A stretch of 64,000 nt of DNA, from the NCBI GenBank assembly GCA_025529335.1, contig JAMYHX010000232.1, positions 22,576 to 86,575 of the forward strand. The letters run 5' to 3'. This document shows positions 45,058 through 54,615 of the stretch, one piece after another. The notes beneath the pieces are model-generated. The model searched no databases and was not told the DNA's origin. It worked only from the letters and a program-made list of their open reading frames with translations. The translations under genes and the position numbers were made by a program. This DNA comes from Rhizopus sp. PT2906 (Eukaryota > Mucoromycota > Mucoromycetes > Mucorales > Rhizopodaceae). Each line of letters starts with the position of its first letter. Positions within the stretch are counted from its first letter, which is position 1.

Positions 45058-46869
45058 ATGCCAAGCTTACTCTCACTTGCCAAGACGGCTATTATCGCCT
45101 CTTGTCTGTTAACTTGTACTTTTGCTGAACCAAGTCCACTTGATAAAAAGTCAATCATTGACTTTGGTGAACACGTCTGGGGCGATGCCCAGCACGTATT
45201 TCAAGCAACTTCAGATAGAGTCAAGGATATCTTCCATCCCAAGACCGATGCCTCGGATGATTTTCGTGTCTTTACTCATCCCGCTTTCTCAAGTTATTCT
45301 CTAAGATACAAGCAACCTTCTCTCTGTGACCCTGACGTCAAACAAGTAAAATATACATAAAAAAAAATGCATGCATAACTGATCTTGATTTAGATCTCTG
45401 GTTATTTGGATGTCGATGACGACAAACACTTTTTCTTTTGGTTCTTTGAATCAAGAGATAAGCCAAAAGAAGATCCACTCGTTCTCTGGTTGAATGGCGG
45501 TCCTGGTTGTTCTTCATTGACAGGTCTCTTTATGGAACTTGGGTAAATTTGTTTATTCTTTTACTCATATGACGCTGACTGTTTATATCTAGTCCATGTA
45601 CCGTCAATTTGGAAGGTACTGATACGATTCTTAACAAATATTCTTGGAATGAAAAGGCAAACGTCATCTTTTTGGATCAAGTAAGAAAAAAAAAAAAGAG
45701 ATTTCATGCATTATTCATGTAACACTACCATAGCCCTTAAATGTTGGTTATTCTTATGGCAGTCGTGGTGCATCCAATACGAATGCTGCTGCCAAGGATG
45801 TTTATGCTTTTCTTCAGCTCTTTTTTAAGCAATTCCCACGTAAGTTTTTTTTTTTGAACGCAAAAAGAAAAAAAAACATTGCTAACTCTATCATCTAGAA
45901 TACGCTCACCTTGACTTTCACGTCTCTGGTGAATCATGTAATTATATTCCTTTTTATTATTATATTTTTTTTTCTCACTCTAAACTATATATAGATGCTG
46001 GCCACTATATTCCTGCAATTGGTGGTGAAATTAACCGCAACAACAAGGGCAACTTCAAGTCATTTGAACTATTTGCAAACAAAGAAACACTATCAACCAT
46101 CAACTTGAAGAGTCTGTTGATTGGCAATGGCTTGACTGACCCTTTGATTCAATACAAATACTATGCCAAGATGGCCTGTGAAAACTCATATGGTCCCGTT
46201 TTGGACCAATCGACCTGCCAATCAATGGAAGCTCAATTCCCTGCATGTGAGCGATTGATTCAAAACTGTTACGATAACGAAAATGTCTTTGCCTGCTTGC
46301 CTGCAGCCATGAAATGTAATAAGGATCAAATTCAACCATACCAAATGACTGGTATGAATCCCTATGACGTACGTGAGAAGTGCAAAGGAGGCAACTTGTG
46401 CTACGAAATTCTTGAAAGTGTTCAAAAGTACTTGAACATTCCTGAAGTAAAGAAGGCAGTAGGCGTCGATGTCTCAAAAGAATATGAATCCTGCAACATG
46501 CAAATCAACTTTAGATTCCAAATGGCTGGTGATTGGATGCGTCCTTATGTCAATGAAGTACCCCCTCTTTTGGAAGACGATATTCGTGTCTTGATCTATG
46601 CTGGTGACGCTGATTTCATCTGTAACTGGATGGGCAACAAAGCTTGGACGCTCGAGCTGCCCTGGTCCGGCCGAAGCGAATTCCAGGCTGCTAATGATAC
46701 CGAATGGTATTCTGATATCCTTGGAAAGCAAGCTGGTGAACTTCGTAGAACGGAGGATGGTCGATTCGCTTTCTTGCGTGTCTTTGGTGCTGGTCACATG
46801 GTTCCTTATGACCAACCTGAAAGCGGTCTTGACATGTTACAGCAATGGGTCCGTGGTGAATTGAAATAA
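45058..46869 (+). CDS. Serine carboxypeptidase, S10 family (carboxypeptidase Y type)
   Basis: Predicted vacuolar or secreted protease that removes C-terminal residues. Six exons (45058-45345, 45394-45542, 45593-45680, 45734-45839, 45899-45937, 45995-46869) give 514 residues. The N-terminus has a signal peptide (SLAKTAIIASCLLTCTFAEP). A propeptide follows, and mature sequence starts near SGYLDVDDDKHFFFWFFESR. Motifs are [20 protein letters not shown] and GESYAGHYIP with catalytic Ser223, whose motif is split by intron 5. Then come DADFICNWMGN with Asp430 and GAGHMVPYDQP with His491. Many cysteines fit the family's disulfides. The propeptide and motif set match yeast Prc1. The stop is 5 nt from the stop of the convergent AAA-like gene. 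Confidence 0.95.
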
Positions 46870-46874
46870 ATTTA

Positions 46875-48284
46875 TTAAACTGGCACATTGACAGTATGAA
46901 GTATCTCTGCTATAATATCAAAAGCTATGTTACTGTCCATTTCTTCTCTTTCCATTTGATCGTCCCTTTCATTAATAGCCAGCATCCGTAAGCGATGGCT
47001 AAACACTTTCTCGGTTGCGATCGTGACTAGATCAGGTGTAAGAAAGTTTCTTTCAAAAAGTGCAGCGAGTGACCTGATTGTTATTGATAAGTAATTAAAA
47101 AAGAATCTTCTTTTGCTCTTACTTGATAACAGTAACAAGATCCTGGCTGCTTCTTGCCGTGATACCTCCTTTTACTCTTGGATGAGTTCGTATACCCACG
47201 ACAATATCACGCACATAACGAGAGATGTCGATGTGAACATGGACTTTTTTAGCCTTGTCTGACAAAGCTTTGATTTCCTATATTCATATGTCAGCAACAT
47301 GGATATAACTCTCAACCACTTTACGTCCTGTCTCATCAATGCCTGTCGTCTTGTAAATGGTTTAGATAATGATTGAGTCTGGAACATCTCTTCTTCAAAC
47401 TGATAGCTAATGAAGAACCTATCGATCTTTAAAATGGAGGTATAAGAGAAGGGAATCAATGAAAGGTCATATGTCATGGTACCAATTGAGCACTAATAGA
47501 CCGTCGATTGAAGTCATGAGGGAGTACAGCGATAATCAAAAAGAAGGGCTTTGGTACATTGTATCGAATGTTGGATAAACGAAGCTCCTTATTGATCATC
47601 AATTCCAACAGGACAGCCTGAATCGACTCATCTGCTTTATCTAAATCTTCCACAAGCAGTGCCTGAACGATCTTGGTCGCTGCCGGTCTCTTTTCTTCAT
47701 TCTCTTGTCGACGTCCAGTTTTCAAGGAGGTATAAAGTGATTGTTTAGTTCGTTTCAAGGTAAAGTCGACTGGACTGATAGGTGTCGTATGAAAGAGCTC
47801 GTCTTCTAACTGTTTTGAATTACTTCAGGTTTCTTCATTTACATGTCTATTTACCTTTGGTGTTGTATTTCGACTTGAATTAAAATCGGTTGTATGAAAA
47901 GATCGGCTTGCCTTTTGAAAGGATGAAGGTTTATAAAACGAATCATTGTTTTCATCTTTTGAACTAAACAAAATGTCAACCAATTCATTTTGTGCCTGTG
48001 CCTCATGACATTGAAATTGTGCTGTTGTCAAGCCAAACAAGCACCTACAGATCTGTACATCTTAGTCTGTCTGTTATTACAAGTGTACTTTTTATTACTT
48101 GTGAGGCTAACTGAGTCACTTCCTTTAGTCGTCCTGGAGGAGCTGTTAATATGAGATGTTTATCTCTTCCGGATACCAAGCATAATAAGACAGAAATGAA
48201 GACGTCTTGATTAAAAGCAAAACCAGCTTGCTTTTTTAATGTATTCATGCGAGACTTGATCCATTCTTTGGAATCTTGAGACAT
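46875..48284 (-). CDS. MoxR/Mg-chelatase-like AAA-type protein with degenerate Walker A
   Basis: Six exons (48284-48099, 48052-47855, 47809-47483, 47426-47325, 47277-47123, 47073-46875) join to 388 residues. The layout recalls fungal MoxR-like or magnesium-chelatase-like AAA+ proteins. There is an N-terminal strand HLILTAPPGR where a P-loop should be, LFGLTTAQFQ, a Walker B-like ALLVEDLDKADESIQAVLLELM, PFFLIIAVLP, an arginine-finger-like IDRFFISYQ and a C-terminal helical lid (ISRYVRDIVVGIRTHP...). The P-loop lacks the GK[S/T] needed for ATP binding (PPGRLKE). The protein may therefore be a non-hydrolysing member. The acceptor at 48053 was chosen because the more distal TGTAG breaks frame. 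The biological role is unknown. Confidence 0.6.
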
Positions 48285-48358
48285 GATTATAAAAAAGAGA
48301 GAAAGAAAGTTTGTAATGCAACTTTGAAGCTGAGTTTTTATTTATGCGAGATAAATGC

Positions 48359-48380
48359 GTGTGTGTGTGTGTGTGTGTGT
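48359..48380 (+). repeat. (GT)11 microsatellite
   Basis: A perfect GT run of about 22 nt lies between the AAA-like gene's start (48284) and the stop of the next gene (48387). Confidence 0.9.
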
Positions 48381-48386
48381 ATGCAG

Positions 48387-48956
48387 TTAATGTAAAGAGA
48401 TGTTCATAGAATTATCTTGTTGCTCAGAAACTGGTTGTTTAAATATCTTTTTAACCATTTCATTTCTATATAAAGCATATCAACAAGACTTTAAAATGAC
48501 TATCTGTAGTTATTTACCTATCTTTAAATTGAAATATGGTCTCTTTCAGACTGTCTATACTATGAATTGGCTGTGAGGAAGGTGTCTGCTGACTAACAAT
48601 ATATGTGTATACATAATTAGGAATAATACTTTTTTCATCAACTTTACAACTTACACTGCTGGAACAGACACTCCTTCGATCGTCAAGTTGAATAGGTTTG
48701 ATTCTTCTTTTTCAAACTGACTGTTGAGTCTGCTCTGTTCGAGTATACAGTCAGTCACTTGAAAGTCAGGACTGTAACTATCGACACTTGTTAATTGAGT
48801 TGCTGTTGAATCAAGTTCGACAACAATCAGTTTATCCTTTGGAACTTCTGGGAACTCTTCTTGTTCAAATACATAATGAATCACAGGATGTTTGTATGCA
48901 TTCAGTGTTTGGTCATGAATTATGACAAACTGAGGAATATCAAGGGAAGAATTCAT
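48387..48956 (-). CDS. Small protein of unknown function
   Basis: Three exons (48956-48655, 48592-48518, 48465-48387) join in phase to 151 residues. I do not recognise the family with confidence. The N-terminal 75 residues look like a compact beta-rich fold (FVIIHDQTLNAYKHPVIHYV, then KDKLIVVELDSTATQLTSVD). The middle is Ser/Glu-rich, and the C-terminus contains an amphipathic helix (SLKETIFQFKDRNEMVKKIF). The pattern IxYVFE-(10-15)-IVVELD-x(5-10)-S-x(5)-FQV faintly resembles yeast Atg31, a subunit of the autophagy Atg17 complex, but this is a guess from pattern alone. Consistent splice phases and a good start context support a real gene. Confidence 0.55.
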
Positions 48957-49720
48957 GGAAAGAAAAAGTGTTATTCAAATCCAGACATGACTCTTTCTTT
49001 ATAGTTGATAAGTTCCTCCTTTCTTGAAGAACGTATAAACTAATATCATGAACAAGGTTATGTGTATTATTAGAGTATATATATGGCAGTTTAACAGTGT
49101 AATATGACTTATGAAAAACGCAACATGTACATGGACGGTAGCTATTCTTTGCATTTATCAGCAAATGAATATCTCGCTGGATATGATGGCCATGCGTCTT
49201 GTAGTCAGCAGACTTTATTCATGTGCTGACTTAAAGAGTCACTCAAAGGCTTTAGCAACAGAAAGTAATGATTGTAGATTCTTTTTTCATTGAGCTGGGA
49301 AAGATGTAATGATGTAGACACCATCTTGGTGTAAACATAAGTAAAAAGGACGATTCTAAATATAAAAAAGTCCAAATTCATCTAAAGATTGTAAATTTGA
49401 ATGATAATCATTAGCTTTTTTTTCTTTTGAATTTTTATAAAAGCAAAGGTTGGTCAAAATATTAATTGTTTTTATGTCAATGAAAGGTATTTTTGGTGTG
49501 TATCATTCGATACGCATCACGATTAGAATCATTGACATCAGCTCTTTTTGTTGTTGTTGTTGTTATTGAAAATGAAAGCCTATCACTGTCCCTGACTCCT
49601 TCAAAGGTTGTCCTCAGCTGAGTTAAAAGTACACCCGTGTCTGATATTGAAGTTGTAAGCCACTTCTAAAGGTGCAAGGGTTGCCTTTTTTTTTCTGGTT
49701 TTTTTCTGCCATATAAATAC
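48957..49720. other. Divergent upstream region
   Basis: This stretch separates the divergent small unknown gene and the uL11m gene. A TTG/GTT run lies at about 49548-49564. The open frames here are short and unsupported. Confidence 0.45.
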
Positions 49721-50164
49721 ATGTCCAAGAAGCAACAGGCAGCTGAAGTTTTTGTCAAATTGCTCATCGGTGCTGGCAAAGCTGCGCCTACTCCTCCTGT
49801 TGGTCCAGCACTTGGTGCTCGTGGTGTGAAATCAATAGATTTTTGTAAGCAATTTAATGACAGAACCAAGCACATCGTGACCGATACACCATTACCTACT
49901 GTGATTACCATCAAACCTGATCGTACATTCAACTTTGTTGTCAAAACACCACCTACGACATATTTATTAAAGAAAGCAGCAGGTGTTACAAAGGGAGCAC
50001 ATACACCAGGCACAGAAACAGTTGGAAAAGTTACTTTGAAACATATTTATGAAATTGCTAAAATTAAGCAAACAGACGAAAATATGAAGCATTTATCATT
50101 GCAAAGTATCGCAAGTAGTATAATTGGAGTAGCAAAGAGTGTTGGAATTCAAGTTGTTCATTAG
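49721..50164 (+). CDS. MRPL19: Mitochondrial large-subunit ribosomal protein uL11m
   Basis: Predicted uL11 protein of the mitochondrial ribosome, which forms the GTPase-associated centre with the 21S rRNA. The gene is intronless and encodes 147 residues starting MSKKQQAAEVF. The family core is clear: LLIGAGKAAPTPPVGPALGARG with the proline pair that contacts translation factors, then KSIDFCKQFNDRT, TFNFVVKTPPTTYLLKKAAG and a C-terminal RNA-binding half ending SIIGVAKSVGIQVVH. Bacterial-type uL11 rather than cytosolic Rpl12 sequence supports a mitochondrial location. An extended presequence is absent, which is common for this protein. Confidence 0.93.
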   Translation: MSKKQQAAEVFVKLLIGAGKAAPTPPVGPALGARGVKSIDFCKQFNDRTKHIVTDTPLPTVITIKPDRTFNFVVKTPPTTYLLKKAAGVTKGAHTPGTETVGKVTLKHIYEIAKIKQTDENMKHLSLQSIASSIIGVAKSVGIQVVH

Positions 50165-50593
50165 TTTTATTTTATATCAAAAGTACACAAAAAATAGCTT
50201 TTAAAATTGTATAATACAGTTCTTTTTTTTTATTGTATATTTCACCATGCACTTATTTTCATAGCTTTCTTTTTGGGGGGAAGAGAAAGAAGGGGTGGGG
50301 GGCTTGATTATTGTATACATGACCATTTGTGTGTAGTATATTTCGAGACACACACATAGAGAAAAACATATCGTCACAAGGAACACAGTGGTTCTATTTT
50401 TCTATCTTATACACAATTGATATCATAGAGAGTTACGGTCATTGTTTGTAAAAGAGAGAACTTTATGTCTCAGTTTGACAGACACATACACACACAGAGA
50501 CATACACACACTTTTGTCTCTGTGGCTTTTTAGTCTTCCGCTGTCTCTGTCCTCTGTTCTCTGTTCTCTCTCTTTCCCTTTTTCAATATTCTA
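50165..50593. other. Intergenic spacer, uL11m to PP2C
   Basis: This spacer contains a G-rich run near 50274-50300, (CA)-rich sequence near 50485-50515 and a (CTCTGTT)-like repeat near 50540-50570 before the phosphatase start. No gene is visible. Confidence 0.5.
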
Positions 50594-52104
50594 ATGCCAT
50601 TCTCAAGGCCATTCAGTCAATATATCCGGCATTTTTCTACAACAACAAAACTTGGCTATAAAAACTATTATTTAACAAAAGGCTTGAATGGTAACAACAG
50701 TTGCTATAGAAACCACACACTTTCTTTCTGACCACATATCAGGCAGCCTATTAAGAATAAATTTAAGCACACCTAATAAATTACTTGGCATATACACATC
50801 AAGAGGCACAAGATCAGCAAATGAAGATAATTACAGTGCTGTTTCCTTAGAATTAGCGAATACCCCACAATTACTGCACATGACAAAAGAAGCAAACAGA
50901 GTCTATTTTGGAATATTTGACGGGTAAAAGTAAAAAAAAAAAAGAAGTTGAAGAAGGAAGAACTTAAATAGCACTTGACAATAGGCATGGAGGACCAGTT
51001 GTTTCAGAATGGTAATTTAGAATTTACAAGTATTATCAATATCTTTGAACCAGTTTACATGGTTAGGTTAGCACATAGATTACATGACCGTATTGAATCT
51101 GTTACACTTAACGACTTTGCCAAAGTCTTGACATTCTTGCGCGCCTATCGAGGCTATTTTCGCAGATTCCCGATTCCTAAAGTATTAGAGACACTTGTAG
51201 ATAACGACGGTCGACCTAAAGAAGGAGTAGATATCCATGACCTGACCCTAGAACAGCGATTGACACTAGCGTTCTTAGAAGCAGATATGCAATGCTTGAA
51301 GCAGCTGCGTGGTGAGTTTGATGATTCTCATGAAGATCACGAAGGGTCAACAGGAAGTATCGCGGTTATAGAGCCCAGAGACAAAAAGGCATTTTGGGAA
51401 AGCGAGGAGTATGATATTGTCATAGGTCATGTAGGCGATACAAGAATACTACTGTGTGATTCTAGCTCAGGTGAGGTCGTTCCCTTGACAACAGGCGACC
51501 ATCATCCGGGGAATCCCGCAGAAATAGAACGACTGAGAAAATACGCAGGGTTTGTGACGACAGATTCTTGGGGAGATGAGCGAATTATGGGTATGTTGGC
51601 TACAAGCAGGGCATTTGGGGATGCGAAGCTGAAAAAGTATGGTGTTTCCTCTGAGCCCGATATTGTTAGATACCGAATACGACAGAAAAATCCTGCAGCG
51701 TTCATGGTAAAGTATTTTTTTTAGGCTTCCTTTTTTTTGCTTATATATGTGCTGTAGGTCCTGGTGACAGATGGCATTACTTCAGTATTATCGGATCAAG
51801 AAGTGGTTGATATTGTAAGGTTATTCATATAATAAAAAATACAAGCAAGACTCAGACCATATTAGGTCAAGCAACACAATGAACCAGCAAGAGCAGCTCG
51901 AAAGATAGTGGACACTGCAGACGAACTACATAGTGAAGACAATATCACTGCTATGGTAAGTAATAGCTTAAATATTTCATATTTACTGAGTTCTCCTAGG
52001 TTGTTCGGCTCAAAGACTGGGGAAAACGAATGCATGATCATACAAGTGATTTAAGAGTGTATCGCTTAGAAAGCTCAACTATGAGTAGAAGACAGACCTG
52101 GTAG
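50594..52104 (+). CDS. Mitochondrial PP2C-type protein phosphatase (Ptc6-like)
   Basis: Predicted metal-dependent Ser/Thr phosphatase. Seven exons (50594-50690, 50743-50923, 50985-51011, 51067-51706, 51758-51814, 51866-51955, 52000-52104) give 398 residues. The N-terminus MPFSRPFSQYIRHFSTTTK is a typical mitochondrial presequence. PP2C motifs are SRGTRSANEDNY, FGIFDGHGGP (completed by splicing to the 27-nt third exon), IGHVGDTR, VTTDSWGDERIMG, VTDGITSVLSD and SEDNITAMVVRL. The region LTFLRAYRGYFRRFPIPKV between motifs resembles yeast Ptc6, which acts on pyruvate dehydrogenase and in mitophagy; that role is inference. The short exons and consistent phases make the model coherent. Confidence 0.9.
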
Positions 52105-52886
52105 ATTTCAATAAAGAGACTATATACTTTCGTGTATTATAATTTGTACCTTATCTCTCTATATATACAAAAGATACTTCAAATTTCATATCAGTTGCTT
52201 TGTTTCTCTTGACTTTTTTCTTGGCGTATTTCGCTCGGCTTATAAGATGATGTATGGCAGTATCAAGAATTAACATTTTAAATTAAAGGCCAACACTATA
52301 TACATCAGAAAATAAGCTAAATAATTAGACCTGAACTACTTGGTCTTTATTGAATAAAAAAATAAAAAATCTTCAACTTCTTCTTGAAAAGAATACAAAC
52401 CAAAATGGTGAAAAGCCTCGTTGACTAACATTATAGGTAATATCTGGAGGTAGTGCACATAGCATTAGACTAGCTTCTGCAAATAAAAGTACTGTGTACT
52501 CAAGTTATCTCTGTGCATTTGACAAACATCGGTCTATATGTCGTTATTCCGATGTTTAAAATCTACTTTCCCACATCGTTACTCAATTTAAGCGATTTTT
52601 GTGGTGGATTAAAAAAAACGCTTTTTGTTTTGATGGTTGGTTGAAAGAAAATGCTAAGCTATTTTGAATCAGCCATGAGCACAAGAAAAAGAAGAAGAGC
52701 ATCGATTGGTTGTGATTACAGCAAGCAGCCGGCACATCCGCTACTTGGCCTGATAAAACCAACGTGTTACAGCCCTCCCAATAACATCAGATATCTTCTT
52801 TACTTGTAATAGTGCTCATTACGGTGATTTTTTTAAAAAAAAAAAATTAATTTTTTTCTATAGCTGGAACGTCGGCCACTTCCATC
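52105..52886. other. Intergenic region beside the second Fanzor relic
   Basis: AT-rich sequence with no supported gene. Part of it (about 52650-52886) is richer in GC and may be leftover transposon sequence flanking the relic, but I could not identify terminal repeats. Confidence 0.4.
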
Positions 52887-53618
52887 CTAAACCGAAAGAG
52901 AAGTAGACAGCATAGTTTTACAAGCGTTCACGTCTCGTTGCCATAATGTCTTGTAGGTATTACAGATCAGGACACTACGGCCTTTCAAATTGGGCATACT
53001 TGTAAGGAGATTATTACTACAAGCATTGCAAGCCTTTGATGTCTTGTATTCATTAACTGCAACTGCGACGAGATCCCCAGCTGCTTCTCTTCTTTTTAAC
53101 GATCGCCAGAAAGGTATCAACATGAGTAAGAATGTAGCCAATATAGACAAGAAAGGCAGCACATTGGGATGTTTTAGGAGAAGGAACATTAGTTTCAATT
53201 CCTTTTATACCCTTTTCAACCTTGATCTTTTCTAGTAATTTAATGCGCTGGGTTGATCCGGTCATATGGTAATACTCTGCTGTTAAGCAATATCTTATTT
53301 GATGGTTGATTGTATCTAAACCAATTGCGGCAGTAAATACAGTCTTTCTCCCAGGATTTAGAAACATACGCTGGTAAGTTCCTTTACTCCTTCCAAGTCA
53401 AAGTCTTCAAGCTTTAAATCAAAGAAGACACGAGATAAAAAATACTGAAAAGTTGAATGTTGTATTGAGAAAAGAATGGGAGAAAATAAGTCCAGGGTTA
53501 ACGGCATGTTTGGTCGGAAGCATGAAGGCTCGATGTGAGGCAGTAATTGAGGCAAAAGGAGGGTCGACAAAATATTGATATTATTTTTTATTTTATATTC
53601 ATTAAATAAGCATGTCAA
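52887..53618 (-). pseudogene. Relic of a second Fanzor/TnpB-like nuclease gene, internally deleted
   Basis: The minus strand shows fragments of a TnpB/Fanzor-class RuvC nuclease in three frames. From the 5' side these are a poorly conserved N-terminal part (53618-53370); then RMFLNPGRKTVFTAAIG, where the RuvC-I aspartate (normally DPG) is asparagine, followed by YCLTAEYYHMTGS and ETNVPSPKTS; and a C-terminal part with REAAGDLVAVAVNEYKTSKA. The zinc region has CNACS and CNTYK (second cysteine lost), and the end is TLWQRDVNACKTML with the RuvC-III aspartate kept. Frame changes occur near 53385 and 53150, and the middle of the protein between the last two parts is missing. It cannot be functional. 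It belongs to a different subgroup from the relic at 27352-28220. Confidence 0.62.
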
Positions 53619-53777
53619 AGCTTATTCTTTATAAACATAGAGTTTCCAAACACTGAATATGAAGAGCAATGGCTTTCCAAACATTTGATATAAAATTTGC
53701 GGAAGGTTAATTTACATTTTCGTACGAAACCGAATTATGTGTGTTTGTGTAGTGCGCCAAATTTAAATTCCTTTTCG

Positions 53778-53785
53778 TGACGTCA
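53778..53785. promoter_or_regulatory. CRE/ATF palindrome TGACGTCA upstream of MIC19
   Basis: A perfect 8-bp ATF/CREB palindrome lies 130 nt before the MIC19 start codon. A GCGCCAAA, resembling an E2F half site, lies nearby at 53753-53760. The surrounding sequence is more GC-rich than the average intergenic DNA. Function is unproven. Confidence 0.35.
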
Positions 53786-53914
53786 CACGACAACGCCAGT
53801 GTGGCGCCTTGAGCTGCTTGCAGCATTTGGCCCTTGAGACACTGACGCAAAAAAGCGTGCGGGGTAAAAAAAAAATAACTCTCTCTCTACTCTTTTTGAT
53901 TGCCTTGACTTATA

Positions 53915-54615
53915 ATGGGTGCTTCTCAATCAAAAACTGCTGAACCTATCATTTTCTATAACCAGAGCCCTCCTCTTCAGGTAAATTCTTTTGCGAAATG
54001 AAATACAAGACAGGCTAACCTCACCAGTTTAGCCATTTTCTCCTTTAGAGACACAACAAGAAGCACCAAAAGTAAAGAAATAGTCTTTTTTAAAAAAAAA
54101 ACAAGTTGAGAAACTCATTTTATATGTATATAGAAGCATGTATCAGCAGAATCCAAAGAAAAAATAGAAGCTCTTGTGCAAAAACGTGTAGCTGAAGAAC
54201 TCAATCGCCTAAGACAGCAACAAGAGCAAAACAACCAACAAACTTATAGCGAATTAGCAAAGAAAAATATTGAAAACGATTATAATTCGATTGCAATGAA
54301 AGAAGATATTGAAGACATGATTGCAAAAATGAAGAGGTAGACAGCTTACACACCAGAGAGAAACTGCTATTGACACTTTAAATAGAACCCCACCTGCTGA
54401 TATTCCTAAAGACATTGCAGAACGCCAGGAAGCACTCATTGTTTGCTACAGGTAACCAAGAAATAAGAAACAAGACGACGTGTGCTCACTGCAAATCTTT
54501 TTTCCAATTTAGGAATAATCAAACAAGACCTTTGGACTGTTGGGCCGAAGTAGAAGAGTTCAAAAATGCAGTAGCACACGAACAAAGAAAGTTTGTGGCC
54601 AATCATCAACGTTAA
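53915..54615 (+). CDS. MIC19: MICOS subunit Mic19
   Basis: Predicted peripheral inner-membrane protein of the mitochondrial contact site complex, which stabilises crista junctions with Mic60. Five exons (53915-53980, 54033-54071, 54134-54336, 54386-54451, 54513-54615) give 158 residues. The N-terminus MGASQSK is a myristoylation-type sequence, as in Mic19 relatives. The centre is a coiled coil (KEKIEALVQKRVAEELNRL). The C-terminus is a CHCH-type segment, ALIVCYRNNQTRPLDCWAEV, with a C-x10-C disulfide pair made across the last splice. The acceptor at 54032 was chosen because the earlier CACCAG runs into a stop. The stop codon overlaps that of the convergent 830-residue gene. Confidence 0.88.
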
